From Oryzobacter telluris (GTDB taxonomy: Bacteria > Actinomycetota > Actinomycetes > Actinomycetales > Dermatophilaceae): DNA of 64,000 nt. The stretch covers positions 2,170,001 through 2,234,000 of the forward strand of contig NZ_CP170723.1 of NCBI RefSeq assembly GCF_043099285.1. The letters run 5' to 3'. The notes beneath the pieces are model-generated. The model made no database searches. It was not told where the DNA came from and saw only the letters and a list, made by a program, of their open reading frames with translations. Below, one piece after another: positions 41,663 through 50,841 of the stretch (position 1 is its first letter; every line of letters starts with the position of its first letter). A program made the position numbers and the translations under genes.

Positions 41663-42421
41663 ATGTTGCTCGAGGGCAAGAAGCTGCTCGTCACCGGCGT
41701 CCTCATGGACTCCTCCATCGCCTTCCACATCGCCAAGCTGGCGCAGGAGCAGGGGGCCGAGGTCGTCCTCACCTCCTTCGGCCGCACGATGAAGATCACC
41801 TCCGCCATCGCCCGGCGCCTGCCGCAGACCCCGCCGGTCGTCGAGCTCGACGTCACGAGCGACGACGACCTCGCGGCCCTGGCCGACCGGGTCAAGGAGC
41901 ACGTGCCCCACCTCGACGGCGTCGTGCACTCCATCGGCTTCGCCCCGCAGGGCGCCTTCAACTTCATGGAGGCCGGCTGGGACGACGTCTCCACGGCCGT
42001 GCAGGTCTCGGCCTACTCGCTGGCCTCCCTCACCAAGGCCGCGCTGCCCCTGATGTCCGAGGGCGGCAGCGTCGTCGGGCTCACCTTCGACGCCCGCTTC
42101 GCCTGGCCGGTCTACGACTGGATGGGCGTGGCCAAGGCCGCGTTCGAGTCCACGAACCGCTACCTGGCTCGCGACCTCGGCCCGAAGGGGATCCGCTGCA
42201 ACATCGTGGCCGCGGGCCCGATCCGCACCACCGCGGCCAAGTCGATCCCGGGCTTCGAGCGCTTCGAGGAGGAGTGGGGCACCCGCGCCCCGCTCGGCTG
42301 GGACGTCAACGACGCGGTGCCCGCCGCTCGCGCCTGCTGCGCCCTGCTGTCCGACTGGTTCCCCGCGACCACCGGCGAGATGGTCCACGTCGACGGCGGC
42401 TTCCACGCGATGGGGGTCTGA
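41663..42421 (+). CDS. fabI: Enoyl-ACP reductase (FabI/InhA type)
   Basis: It catalyses the last reduction of the fatty acid elongation cycle with NADH. The 252-residue protein has the atypical SDR start LLVTGVLMDSSIAFHIA, VVHSIGFAPQ and the Tyr-X6-Lys pair in YDWMGVAKAAFES. The sequence resembles mycobacterial InhA as well as FabI, and either symbol is defensible. AAAGGG lies 8 nt before the ATG at 41663. Confidence 0.95.
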   Translation: MLLEGKKLLVTGVLMDSSIAFHIAKLAQEQGAEVVLTSFGRTMKITSAIARRLPQTPPVVELDVTSDDDLAALADRVKEHVPHLDGVVHSIGFAPQGAFNFMEAGWDDVSTAVQVSAYSLASLTKAALPLMSEGGSVVGLTFDARFAWPVYDWMGVAKAAFESTNRYLARDLGPKGIRCNIVAAGPIRTTAAKSIPGFERFEEEWGTRAPLGWDVNDAVPAARACCALLSDWFPATTGEMVHVDGGFHAMGV

Positions 42422-42447
42422 CGGTCGGGCGACACCCGTCGGCCGAC

Positions 42448-42453
42448 TAGGCT
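42448..42453 (+). promoter_or_regulatory. Leaderless -10 for the Mur-ligase/TPR gene
   Basis: TAGGCT ends 8 nt before GTG 42462; no ribosome binding site is present. Confidence 0.6.
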
Positions 42454-42461
42454 CCCCGTTC

Positions 42462-44666
42462 GTGAGCAGCGACCACGCCGCGACCGAGCCCGGAGCGCAG
42501 ACCCGGGAGGTCCGTCTCCTCGAGGGCCCCAACCTCTACTTCCCGCGACCCGCCGTCAAGGTGACCCTCGCCCTCCCGGGGTGGCTCGCCGCCCCCGTCG
42601 CGGACGTCCGGGCCCTCACCGCGGCGGCCGGCCTGCGGCGTGGACAACCCGGGGCTCCCGGCAGCGAGCAGCGCCAGCGCGTCCTGGTCCGCGTCGTCGA
42701 GCGGGCGGCGCGGGCGGTGGCCGTCGAGGCCGGCACCCGCCGGCTCGGCGTGCGCACCCGAGCCGCTGCGGAGACCGACGTCGTCATCTGCGCCTTCGTC
42801 TGGAGGCACCGGGGTCGCGCGGAGGCCCTCGGCGCCGCCATCGGTGACGTCATGGCCGAGGTCCACGCCGGCCGCTCGTGGGCCGAGGCCGTGAGTGCCC
42901 ACGCGCAGGTCGTCGCGTCGGCGCCCAAGGGCGAGGGGCCGCGCATCCTCACGCCGCAGGTCCCGGTCGTGTCGGTCACCGGCACGAACGGCAAGACGAC
43001 CACCACGCGCCTCCTCGCGCACATCGCGATGACGGCCGGGTTCCGCACCGGCTGGAGCTCGACCGACGGTGTCCTCGTCCAGGGCGAGGTCGTCGAGACC
43101 GGCGACTACTCCGGCCCGGCCGGGGCCCGGGCCGTGCTCGAGGCTCCCGGGGTGGAGATCGGCATCCTCGAGACCGCCCGCGGCGGGATGCTGCTGCGCG
43201 GCATGGGCGTCACCCACAACGACGTCTCCGTCGTCACCAACGTCTCCGCCGACCACCTCGGCCTGCAGGGCATCGACACCGTGGACCAGCTCGCCGAGGT
43301 CAAGGCGATCATCACCCGCGTCACCAAGCCCACCGGCTGGGTCGTCCTCAACGGAGAGGACCCACGGGTGTGGGCGATGCGCGGCGCGGCCCGGGGGCGC
43401 CCCTGGGTGTTCGCGGCCGACCCCAACGCCCCCGCCGTGCGCGACGCCCTGGGCGCCGGCGGCCGGGCCACGACGATCCTCGACGACCACCTCACGGTCC
43501 TGACGTCCGACGGCCTTCCCGACCGGCTCCTCAAGGTCGTCGACCTGCCGATGGCGCTGTCCGGCCTGTCGCACCACAACCTCCTCAACGCCCTCGCCGG
43601 CGCCTCCGCGGCCCTGGGCCTCGGGCTGGCCCGCGACTCGGTGGTCGAAGGGCTGCGGACCTTCCTGCCCGACGACGTCCTCAACCCCGGCCGGATGAAC
43701 ACGTACTCCGTTCCCGTGGAGGGCGGCTCGGCCACCGTCATCGTCGACCTCGCCCACAACGAGGCCGGTCTGGAGGCGTTGCTCGATGTGTGTCGCGGGC
43801 TCGTCGCTCCGTGGGGACGGGTGCACCTCGCCCTCGGCACCGGAGGCGACCGCACCGACGACATCCTCGAGACCCTCGGCGAGATGGCCGGCCTGCGCGC
43901 CGACCACGTCGTCGCGGCGCACAAGGAGCACTACCTGCGCGGCCGCAGCATGGAGGACCTCGAGGCGCACCTGCGCATCGGCCTGGCCCGGGCCGGCGTC
44001 GCCGACGTCTCGTCGTACCCCACCGAGCTCTCCGGGCTCCAGGCGCTCGTCGAGGCCGCCGATGACGGCGACGTCGTCGCGGTGATGTGTCACGCCGAGC
44101 GTGCCGCCATCGCCGCCTGGCTGGGGGAGCGCGGTGCGGTGTCGGACGACCCCGACGCGGTGCGGCGCAAGGTGGTCCGCGCCCGCGGCGAGCACGAGGC
44201 CGAGGACGAGATCGCCGCCCTCTGGGAGCTGGAGGACGACGCCGCCCGCATCGAGGCCGCCCGCGTGCTGCACGACGCGCACCCCGGCGACGCCCGCATC
44301 GCCTTCGAGCACGCCGGGGCGCTCGACGCCGCCGGTGACGAGGCCGCGGCCGTGCCGCTGTACGAGGAGTCGCTGGCCTCCGGGCTGCGCGAGCCCCTGC
44401 TGTACCGCGCGCAGGTGCAGCTGGCGTCCAGCCTGCGGGTCCTGGGACGGCACCACGAGGCGGCGGCCGTCATCGAGGACGTCGCGTCACGGCACCCGGA
44501 GAGCCTGGGGGTCGCGGCGTTCCGCGCCCTCGTGCAGCACGACGCGGGGCACGCGACGCAGGCGCTGCGCGACCTGCTCGCCACCGTGGTCGCGACGAGC
44601 ACCGACGGCGACGTCGAGCGCTACCGGCGCGCCCTCACGGCGTACACGGCCGACCTCGGCCGCTGA
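42462..44666 (+). CDS. CphA-like Mur ligase fused to TPR domain, lacking ATP-grasp
   Basis: A 734-residue, three-part protein. Residues about 12-165 resemble the N-terminal domain of cyanophycin synthetase (EVRLLEGPNLYFPRP). Residues about 170-575 are a Mur ligase with P-loop GTNGKTTT (174-181), STDGVLV, ETARGGMLLRG, TNVSADHLGLQGIDT and VDLAHNEAG; this half aligns by eye with the C-terminal half of the nearby cphA product. The ATP-grasp domain that CphA carries in between is absent. Residues about 580-734 are helical TPR-like repeats that normally form a separate small protein. It presumably ligates an amino acid to an acidic acceptor; the substrate is unknown. Confidence 0.85.
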   Translation: MSSDHAATEPGAQTREVRLLEGPNLYFPRPAVKVTLALPGWLAAPVADVRALTAAAGLRRGQPGAPGSEQRQRVLVRVVERAARAVAVEAGTRRLGVRTRAAAETDVVICAFVWRHRGRAEALGAAIGDVMAEVHAGRSWAEAVSAHAQVVASAPKGEGPRILTPQVPVVSVTGTNGKTTTTRLLAHIAMTAGFRTGWSSTDGVLVQGEVVETGDYSGPAGARAVLEAPGVEIGILETARGGMLLRGMGVTHNDVSVVTNVSADHLGLQGIDTVDQLAEVKAIITRVTKPTGWVVLNGEDPRVWAMRGAARGRPWVFAADPNAPAVRDALGAGGRATTILDDHLTVLTSDGLPDRLLKVVDLPMALSGLSHHNLLNALAGASAALGLGLARDSVVEGLRTFLPDDVLNPGRMNTYSVPVEGGSATVIVDLAHNEAGLEALLDVCRGLVAPWGRVHLALGTGGDRTDDILETLGEMAGLRADHVVAAHKEHYLRGRSMEDLEAHLRIGLARAGVADVSSYPTELSGLQALVEAADDGDVVAVMCHAERAAIAAWLGERGAVSDDPDAVRRKVVRARGEHEAEDEIAALWELEDDAARIEAARVLHDAHPGDARIAFEHAGALDAAGDEAAAVPLYEESLASGLREPLLYRAQVQLASSLRVLGRHHEAAAVIEDVASRHPESLGVAAFRALVQHDAGHATQALRDLLATVVATSTDGDVERYRRALTAYTADLGR

Positions 44667-44702
44667 CGGGACCACCACGACCGAGCCGGGAGGGCACCGG
44701 GG

Positions 44703-44897
44703 TCAGAGCGGCCCGGGCCCCTGGTAGTTGATCCCCTGCGGACGCACGCCGTCCCAGGAGCGGTCCCACGCGACGTTCTCGCCGTCGGCGACGCGGGCGC
44801 CCTCGGGCAGGGCCGTCGGGTCGGGACGGCGGGTCAGGTCGCGGTACAGCACGACGAGCACCACCAGGGCGACGACTCCCAGCACGATCCAGACCAC
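44703..44897 (-). CDS. Small single-pass membrane protein
   Basis: The 64-residue protein has one N-terminal hydrophobic helix (VWIVLGVVALVVLVVLY) followed by a polar tail with RDLTRRPDPTALPEG and ending NYQGPGPL. GGAGGGG lies 2-3 nt before the GTG at 44897, which is close. It follows cphA on the same strand after 84 nt and may be the last gene of the cph unit. No function is known. Confidence 0.65.
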   Translation of the reverse strand: MVWIVLGVVALVVLVVLYRDLTRRPDPTALPEGARVADGENVAWDRSWDGVRPQGINYQGPGPL

Positions 44898-44981
44898 GGC
44901 CCCTCCTCCGTCTGCTGTCGGGGCACCAGCATGGGGCCGCCGTCGCCGCAGGTCAACGACCCGCGGCGACGTGGCGGGCCG

Positions 44982-47843
44982 TCAGCCGGCGGAGGAGCCG
45001 GCGGGCGTCTCGGACGGGTCGACCTCGCGGGCCGCCTCGTCTCCGGTCTCCGAGGCCTCGACGGTCAGCGCCTCGGGGTCGAGGTCGGGGTCGCCGACGC
45101 TGTCGCGCGAGTGGCTGCCGGGCTGGGCCTGCTTGGTCATCGACTCGAGCTCGGCCATGACGTCGGCGTGCTGGTCGACCGAGAGCACGACGATGTCGCC
45201 GGGGTTGGCCCGCGCCATGACGTGGCGCACCGCCGCGGTCTCGTCGAGGACGACCTCGACCTGGCGGCAGCGCACGCCCGGCTCGCCCATCCGGGCGCGC
45301 ACGCCCTCGGCGACCCGCTCGGCGGTGAAGCCCTTCTCGCGTCCGCGCAGCCGCACGTCCTCACGGACGACGACGACGTCGAAGTGCTCGGCGGCGATGG
45401 CACCGAGCTCGCGCATGTCCTCCTCGCGGCGGTCGCCAGCGGTGGCGACGACGCCGATCCGCGAGATCTTGCCGAGGTCGGTCTGCCCGGCCTTGACGGC
45501 GGCGTAGCGCTCGAGGAACTCGCCGAGCACGCGCATGCCCGGAGCGTTGTGGCAGTAGTCGACGATGACGTCGACGTTGTGCACGTTGACCTGGTTCATG
45601 CGGCCGGGGGAGAGGTAGTACGACGTCGTGAAGGTGCGCAGGCCCTGGCGGATCTCGTGCAGGCCGGCGCCGCTGGCGAAGGCCGCGCCCGCGGCCGCCA
45701 TCGCGTTGGCGACGTTGAACAGGGCCGTGCCGCCGAAGGTGGCGGGGAGCAGGTGGGTCCACGCCAGCTGCATCGACCGGCGGCCGTGGCGGATGACGAT
45801 CATGTCGCCGCGGTCGGTGCGGTCGAGGACGATGGCGCGCCCGCCCCGGCGGCAGTGGTCGTCGATGAGGTCGCGCACCGGGGTGCCGGCCTCGGCGAGC
45901 GAGAACCAGACGACCGAGCCCGAGCAGCGCCGACGCATCTTGCGCACCAGGGCGTCGTCGGCGTTGAGGACGGCGAACCCGTCGCGGGGGACGGCCTCGA
46001 CGATGACGGCCTTGACGTCGGCCAGCTGCTCGAGGGTGTCGATGCCGCGCATGCCGAGGTGGTCGGGCGCGACGTTGGTCACGACGGCGACGTCGTTGCG
46101 GTCGTAGCCCAGGCCCTCGCGCAGGATGCCGCCGCGGGCGACCTCCATCACGGCGAAGTCGACGCGCGGGTTCTGGAGCACCATCCGCGCCGAGCGCGGC
46201 CCGGAGGCGTCGGCGCGCACCACGAGCCGCTCGTCGATGACGATGCCGTCGGTGGAGGTCATGCCGACCTGGCGGCCCAGGCCCTTCATGATGTGCGCGA
46301 TCATCCGCGAGGTCGTGGTCTTGCCGTTGGTGCCGGTGACGGCGACCACCGGGACGCGCGACGGCGTGCCCGGGGGGAAGAGCAGGTCGACGACCGGCTT
46401 GGCGATGAACTGCGGCTCACCGACCGTCGGGTGCGTGTGCATGCGGAACCCGGGAGCCGCGTTGACCTCGCAGATCGCGCCACCGGTCTCGCGCACGGGG
46501 GAGGCGATGTCAGGGGCGATGAAGTCGATGCCGGCGACGTCGAGCCCGATGAGGCGCGCGGCCTCCTCGGCGATCTCGATGTTGTCCGGGTGGGCGTCGA
46601 AGGTGCGGTCGATGGAGATGCCGCCGGTCGACATGTTGCCGGTGAGGGCGAGCTTGACCATCTGCTCGGCGGGCGGGACGTCGTCGAGCCCGAAGCCCTG
46701 CTCGCGCACGAGCTCCTCTGCGGCGGCGTCGACCTTGATCTTGGTGAGGACCTTCTCGTGGCCGACGCCACGGCGGGGGTCGGCGTTGGTGATGTCGACG
46801 AGCTCGCGCACGGTGTGCGTGCCGTCACCCACCACGTGGGCCGGGACGCGCTCGGCGATGGCCTGCATCTTCCCGCCGACGATGAGGCAGCGGTAGTCGC
46901 GGCCGGTCACCATCGACTCGACGATGACGTAGCCGCGGCGGGACTGCTCCTCGGCGACGACGAACGCCTCGCGGACGTCGTCGTCGGTGACGAGGTTGAG
47001 GCAGACGCCGCGACCGTGGTTGCCGTCGAGCGGCTTGACGACCACGGGGAAGCCGATCCGCCGCGCGGAGGCGACGGCGCCGTCGGCGGAGCGGACCGTC
47101 TCCTGCTTCGGCACCGGCAGGCCGGCCGAGTTGAGCAGCTTGGTCGTCATGTCCTTGTCGCCGGCGATGTCGACGGCCAGCGCACCGGTCTTCGAGGTCA
47201 TCGTGGCGCGGATGCGCTGCTGGTGCACGCCCTGGCCGAGCTGCACGAGGCTGCCGGTGTTGAGCCGGATGAAGGGGATGTCGCGGCTCACCGCCTCCTC
47301 GAGGATGGCGGCGGTCGACGGACCGAAGGCCGTGCGCTCGGCCCGGGTGAGGAAGTTCTCCATCTCCTGCGCGAAGTCGAAGCCCTCCTCCTCCTGCACG
47401 AGGTGGTTGACCAGGCGCACCGCGAGGCGGCCCGCGGCGACGCCGACCTCCTCGTTGGTGTAGCCGTAGATGACGTTGTAGACGCCGGTCTTGCCCTTGA
47501 CCATGCGGGTCTTTCCCCGGCGCTGGTCGTGGCCGGCCTCCTGCTGCAGCTGGAGGGCGATGTGCTCGGTGACGTGCCCGAGCCAGGTGCCCTCGCGCAG
47601 CCGCTCGACGAAGCCGCCCTTCGTGCCCTTGGAGCAGGTGTGGTTCACCAGGCGGGGGAGGAGCTCGACCAGGCGGTCGGTGAACCCCGGCAGCGTGTCG
47701 GTGGGGTAGCCCTCGAGGACGCCGAGGTCGACGACGAGGTGGATCGACGGGTCGTACGACCAGATGTTGCCGCCGCGGTAGACCCGTGACTCGACGATCG
47801 TGAGCTCGGGTGCGGCGGGGCCGGTCGGGGTCGGGCGGTCCAT
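44982..47843 (-). CDS. cphA: Cyanophycin synthetase
   Basis: It polymerises aspartate and arginine into multi-L-arginyl-poly-L-aspartate, a nitrogen/carbon store. The 953-residue protein has all three domains: N-terminal part with SRVYRGGNIW, an ATP-grasp half (about 220-480) with FPVVVKPLDGNHGRGV and AICEVNAAPGFRMH, and a Mur-ligase half with GTNGKTTTS (504-512), MEVARGGILREG, TNVAPDHLGMRGIDT and VDYCHNAPGMR. A Glu/Asp-rich tail of about 50 residues follows the usual end. GGAGAAG precedes the ATG at 47843. cphB is directly upstream. Confidence 0.97.
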   Translation of the reverse strand: MDRPTPTGPAAPELTIVESRVYRGGNIWSYDPSIHLVVDLGVLEGYPTDTLPGFTDRLVELLPRLVNHTCSKGTKGGFVERLREGTWLGHVTEHIALQLQQEAGHDQRRGKTRMVKGKTGVYNVIYGYTNEEVGVAAGRLAVRLVNHLVQEEEGFDFAQEMENFLTRAERTAFGPSTAAILEEAVSRDIPFIRLNTGSLVQLGQGVHQQRIRATMTSKTGALAVDIAGDKDMTTKLLNSAGLPVPKQETVRSADGAVASARRIGFPVVVKPLDGNHGRGVCLNLVTDDDVREAFVVAEEQSRRGYVIVESMVTGRDYRCLIVGGKMQAIAERVPAHVVGDGTHTVRELVDITNADPRRGVGHEKVLTKIKVDAAAEELVREQGFGLDDVPPAEQMVKLALTGNMSTGGISIDRTFDAHPDNIEIAEEAARLIGLDVAGIDFIAPDIASPVRETGGAICEVNAAPGFRMHTHPTVGEPQFIAKPVVDLLFPPGTPSRVPVVAVTGTNGKTTTSRMIAHIMKGLGRQVGMTSTDGIVIDERLVVRADASGPRSARMVLQNPRVDFAVMEVARGGILREGLGYDRNDVAVVTNVAPDHLGMRGIDTLEQLADVKAVIVEAVPRDGFAVLNADDALVRKMRRRCSGSVVWFSLAEAGTPVRDLIDDHCRRGGRAIVLDRTDRGDMIVIRHGRRSMQLAWTHLLPATFGGTALFNVANAMAAAGAAFASGAGLHEIRQGLRTFTTSYYLSPGRMNQVNVHNVDVIVDYCHNAPGMRVLGEFLERYAAVKAGQTDLGKISRIGVVATAGDRREEDMRELGAIAAEHFDVVVVREDVRLRGREKGFTAERVAEGVRARMGEPGVRCRQVEVVLDETAAVRHVMARANPGDIVVLSVDQHADVMAELESMTKQAQPGSHSRDSVGDPDLDPEALTVEASETGDEAAREVDPSETPAGSSAG

Positions 47844-47902
47844 CGGCGCTTCTCCTGGGAGGTCGGGACGGGGGTGGGCGGACGGGCGGGCCGTCGCGAC
47901 GG

Positions 47903-48760
47903 TCAGGCCTTGCTGGCGGCGACCGACACGAGCAGGTCGGGGTGCTGCTCGACGAACGCGGAGAGCCGGCGCTGCACGAGGTCGAAGGTCGACCCGGCCG
48001 GCAGGGTGTGGACGATCGCGCCGGACACGAGGACGGGTGCCCCGGCGCGCGCGTCGGCGGCGTCGGTGCGGGCCGTGGTGCAGTCGAGGACGAAGACCGC
48101 CCCCGAGCCGCGGACCTCGAACTCCCGCCCGTCGGAGACCACCATGGCGGTGTCCTCGTCGATGCCGACCCCCAGCAGGTGCGGGGACGGGGCGATCACG
48201 GACATCAGACGACCGTAGCGTGCCCGCTGGTCGAAGTGCTGGTCGACCACCACCCCGCGGAGCAGGCCCAGCCCGGCGGTGACCTGGCTGGCGCGCTGGC
48301 GCGGCGTGACGCCCTCGTCGCCCATCGAGATCATGAAGTCGGAGACGATCGACGCGCCGGCCGACGTGCCGCCGACCACGCAGCCGCGGTCGTGGGCCCG
48401 GTGCAGGGCGTCGCCGAGCGGGGTGCCGGGGAGCAGCTGGGAGAGGCGCAGCTGGCTGCCGCCGCTCATGAACACGCCGGTGGCGGCGTCGATGGCGGCG
48501 ACGAGCTCGGGGTCGTGCGCCTCCTCGCGCGTCGCCGGGTTGACGATCGTCACGCTGCTGGCGCCGAGGCGGGTGAACACCTCCGTGTACGAGGCGCCCA
48601 CCTCGTCCTGGAACGACGACGCGGTGGGGATGACGACGATGGTGGAGCGGCGGCCCCCGCAGAGCTTGAGGAAGTGCCGCAGGAGCGAGGCCTTGCCCAC
48701 GCGGTCCTCGGCCCCGCCGATGACGAAGAGGGTGGGGGTGGTCGTGGGGTAGCGCGGCAC
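47903..48760 (-). CDS. cphB: Cyanophycinase
   Basis: A peptidase (S51-type) that releases beta-Asp-Arg dipeptides from cyanophycin. The 285-residue protein has the nucleophile Ser133 in VVGGTSAGAS, the upstream MSGGSQLRL and the acidic-His region DQHFDQRARYGRL. There is no signal peptide, so it acts on intracellular granules. GTG 48760 lies 6 nt after TAGGCT, and that -10 overlaps the end of serB. cphA starts 59 nt after its stop, so synthesis and mobilisation genes are probably co-transcribed. Confidence 0.95.
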   Translation of the reverse strand: MPRYPTTTPTLFVIGGAEDRVGKASLLRHFLKLCGGRRSTIVVIPTASSFQDEVGASYTEVFTRLGASSVTIVNPATREEAHDPELVAAIDAATGVFMSGGSQLRLSQLLPGTPLGDALHRAHDRGCVVGGTSAGASIVSDFMISMGDEGVTPRQRASQVTAGLGLLRGVVVDQHFDQRARYGRLMSVIAPSPHLLGVGIDEDTAMVVSDGREFEVRGSGAVFVLDCTTARTDAADARAGAPVLVSGAIVHTLPAGSTFDLVQRRLSAFVEQHPDLLVSVAASKA

Positions 48761-48764
48761 CCGG

Positions 48765-50003
48765 TCAGCCTAGTGGGGTGTCGCCCGCCTCATCTGCGTC
48801 CTCGACCTCCTCGCGGGAGATCCCCAGGAGGAACAGCACCGCGTCGAGGTAGGGGACGTTGAGGGAGGTGTCGGCCTGGCTGCGGACGAGGGGCTTGGCG
48901 TTGAACGCGACGCCCAGACCGGCGACGGCGAGCATGTCCAGGTCGTTGGCGCCGTCGCCGATCGCGACCGTCCGGGTGAGGGGCAGACCCTCGAGGGCGG
49001 CGAACTCGCGCAGTGCCGCGGCCTTCCCCGCCCGGTCGACGACCTCGCCGACGACGCGGCCGGTGAGGACGCCGTCGACCACCTCGAGGCGGTTGGCCCG
49101 CACGTGGTCGACCCCGAGGTCGGCGCCGATGGCCTCGACCACCTCGACGAACCCGCCGCTGACGAGCGCCACCGTGAAGCCGAGTCGCTTGAGGGTGCGC
49201 ACGAGGGTCCGTGCGCCCGGCGTGAGCCGCACGGCCGCTCGCACGTCCTCGAGGACGCTCTCCGGCAGGCCGGCGAGGGTCGCGACGCGGGCGTGCAGGC
49301 TCTGGGCGAAGTCGAGCTCGCCGCGCATGGCCTGCTCGGTGACGGCGGCGACCTCGGCCTCGCGGCCGGCGTGCGCGGCGAGGAGCTCGATGACCTCGTC
49401 CTGGATGAGCGTGGAGTCGACGTCCATGACGACGAGGCGTCCGCCGCGGCGGGCCAGGCCGGAGGGCGCCACGGCGATGTCGGCGCCCGTCTCCGCCGAC
49501 ACGAGGGCGAGGTCCTGGCGCAGGCTGGGCAGGTCGGCGCCGGAGACGTCGAGCTCGACGGTGGTGACCGGCCAGCGCGAGAGGCGGCGGATGCGGTCGA
49601 TGTTGGCGCCGTGGGCGGCGACGGCACCGGCGACGGCGGCCACGTGCCCCGTCTCCAGGGGAGACCCCATGACGACGACGGCGGCTCGCCCGGTGCGCCT
49701 GCGGGCGTTGTCGCCGTGGCCCACGACGAGCCCGACGCGCATCCCCATCTCCTCGCCGGCCCGGGTCAGCCGGTCGGTGAGGACGTTCTCGTCCTGCGTC
49801 GGGCCGAGCAGCACCGACAGCGCCAGGTGGCCGCGGACGACGACCTGCTCGAGGTCGAGCACCTCGGCGCCCACGGTGGCCGCGGCCTCGAAGACCGCCT
49901 TGGTCACCCCGGGCCGGTCCGGACCGTCGAGCGTGACGAGGAGCGTGCGCCGCTCGGGATCGGGGAGCGGTGGCAGTGACTGGTCGTCGGCGTCGGAGGG
50001 CAC
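48765..50003 (-). CDS. serB: Phosphoserine phosphatase with N-terminal ACT domains
   Basis: It releases serine from phosphoserine, the final step of serine synthesis. The 412-residue protein has two ACT-type domains (LLVTLDGPDRPGVTKAVFE, then a second in about residues 95-170) ahead of a HAD phosphatase with VMDVDSTLIQDEVIE, VALVSGGFVEVV and AIGDGANDLDML. GTG 50003 lies 7 nt after TAGCCT within the 3' end of the preceding oxidoreductase. The ACT domains suggest feedback control by an amino acid. Confidence 0.95.
   Translation of the reverse strand: MPSDADDQSLPPLPDPERRTLLVTLDGPDRPGVTKAVFEAAATVGAEVLDLEQVVVRGHLALSVLLGPTQDENVLTDRLTRAGEEMGMRVGLVVGHGDNARRRTGRAAVVVMGSPLETGHVAAVAGAVAAHGANIDRIRRLSRWPVTTVELDVSGADLPSLRQDLALVSAETGADIAVAPSGLARRGGRLVVMDVDSTLIQDEVIELLAAHAGREAEVAAVTEQAMRGELDFAQSLHARVATLAGLPESVLEDVRAAVRLTPGARTLVRTLKRLGFTVALVSGGFVEVVEAIGADLGVDHVRANRLEVVDGVLTGRVVGEVVDRAGKAAALREFAALEGLPLTRTVAIGDGANDLDMLAVAGLGVAFNAKPLVRSQADTSLNVPYLDAVLFLLGISREEVEDADEAGDTPLG
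48767..48772 (-). promoter_or_regulatory. Leaderless -10 for cphB-cphA
   Basis: TAGGCT on the minus strand ends 6 nt before GTG 48760 and overlaps the serB stop codon region. Confidence 0.6.
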
Positions 50004-50010
50004 GTCTCGC

Positions 50011-50016
50011 AGGCTA
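50011..50016 (-). promoter_or_regulatory. Leaderless -10 for serB
   Basis: TAGCCT on the minus strand ends 7 nt before GTG 50003 and overlaps the stop of the upstream oxidoreductase gene. Confidence 0.55.
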
Positions 50017-50841
50017 TCCAGCCTTCGCGTCGCGCCAGGCGACGAGGTCGCGGATCGGACCTGGGTCGTAGTCGGGGCCGTTGAGGCCGACCGTGAACAG
50101 CCGCGTCCCGACGTCGAACAGCGCCTCGGCACCGGCCGCGTAGTCGGCGACGTCCTCGGGGAGGCGGCCCGGCTTGGGGGAGACGCCGGAGGACCGCTCG
50201 ATGGACGCCGGGTCGCGGCCGACCTTCGCGCACCACTCGTCGAGGACGGCGTGCTTGTGGGCGATCGTCTCGGGCGCGCCGAAGCCGTGCCAGATGTCGG
50301 CGTGCTCGGCGACGATGCGCAGCGTCTTCCTCTCCCCACCGCCGCCGATGAGGACGGGGATCGGCCGCGTCGGGGCCGGGTTCAGCCTCGACCAGCGGTC
50401 CTTGATGATCGGCAGGTCGCGCTTCAGGGCGTCCAGACGGCCACCAGCAGAACCGAACTCGTACCCGTACTCGTCGTAGTCGCGCTCGAACCAGCCGGAC
50501 CCGATGCCCAGGATGAGGCGCCCCTCGGCCCCGTCGCGGGCGCTGATGTGGTCGACGGTGCGGGCCATGTCGGCGAGCAGCGCGGGGTTGCGGTAGCTGT
50601 TGCAGGTGACGAGCGCGCCGATCTCGACGCGCTCGGTGGCCTCGGCCCAGGCGGCCAGCATCGACCAGCACTCGAAGTGCGCTCCGTCGGGCTCGCCGTA
50701 GAGCGGGTAGAAGTGGTCCCAGTTGAACAGGACGTCGACCCCGATGTCCTCCAGCTGCGCGCAGGCGCGACGGATGTCGGCGTACGACGCGTGCTGGGGC
50801 TGGAGCTGCGCCCCGATCCGCACCGGCCGGTCGCCGGTCAC
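50014..50841 (-). CDS. LLM-class F420-dependent oxidoreductase
   Basis: A 275-residue luciferase-like (bacterial luciferase/F420 reductase fold) TIM-barrel protein. Typical features are VDVLFNWDHFYPLYG, ALVTCNSYRNPALLADMARTVDHIS, LGIGSGWFERDYDEYG, and IPVLIGGGGERKTLRI, which contacts the cofactor phosphate in this family. Use of F420 rather than FMN is inferred from the sequence type. GTG 50841 overlaps the glgC stop (GTGA), so it is translated with glgC although a link to glycogen is not obvious. Confidence 0.88.
   Translation of the reverse strand: MTGDRPVRIGAQLQPQHASYADIRRACAQLEDIGVDVLFNWDHFYPLYGEPDGAHFECWSMLAAWAEATERVEIGALVTCNSYRNPALLADMARTVDHISARDGAEGRLILGIGSGWFERDYDEYGYEFGSAGGRLDALKRDLPIIKDRWSRLNPAPTRPIPVLIGGGGERKTLRIVAEHADIWHGFGAPETIAHKHAVLDEWCAKVGRDPASIERSSGVSPKPGRLPEDVADYAAGAEALFDVGTRLFTVGLNGPDYDPGPIRDLVAWRDAKAG

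Noticed and set aside
44931..47789. 952-codon plus-strand ORF opposite cphA
   Set aside because: Antisense of a fully conserved cyanophycin synthetase; no recognisable domain.
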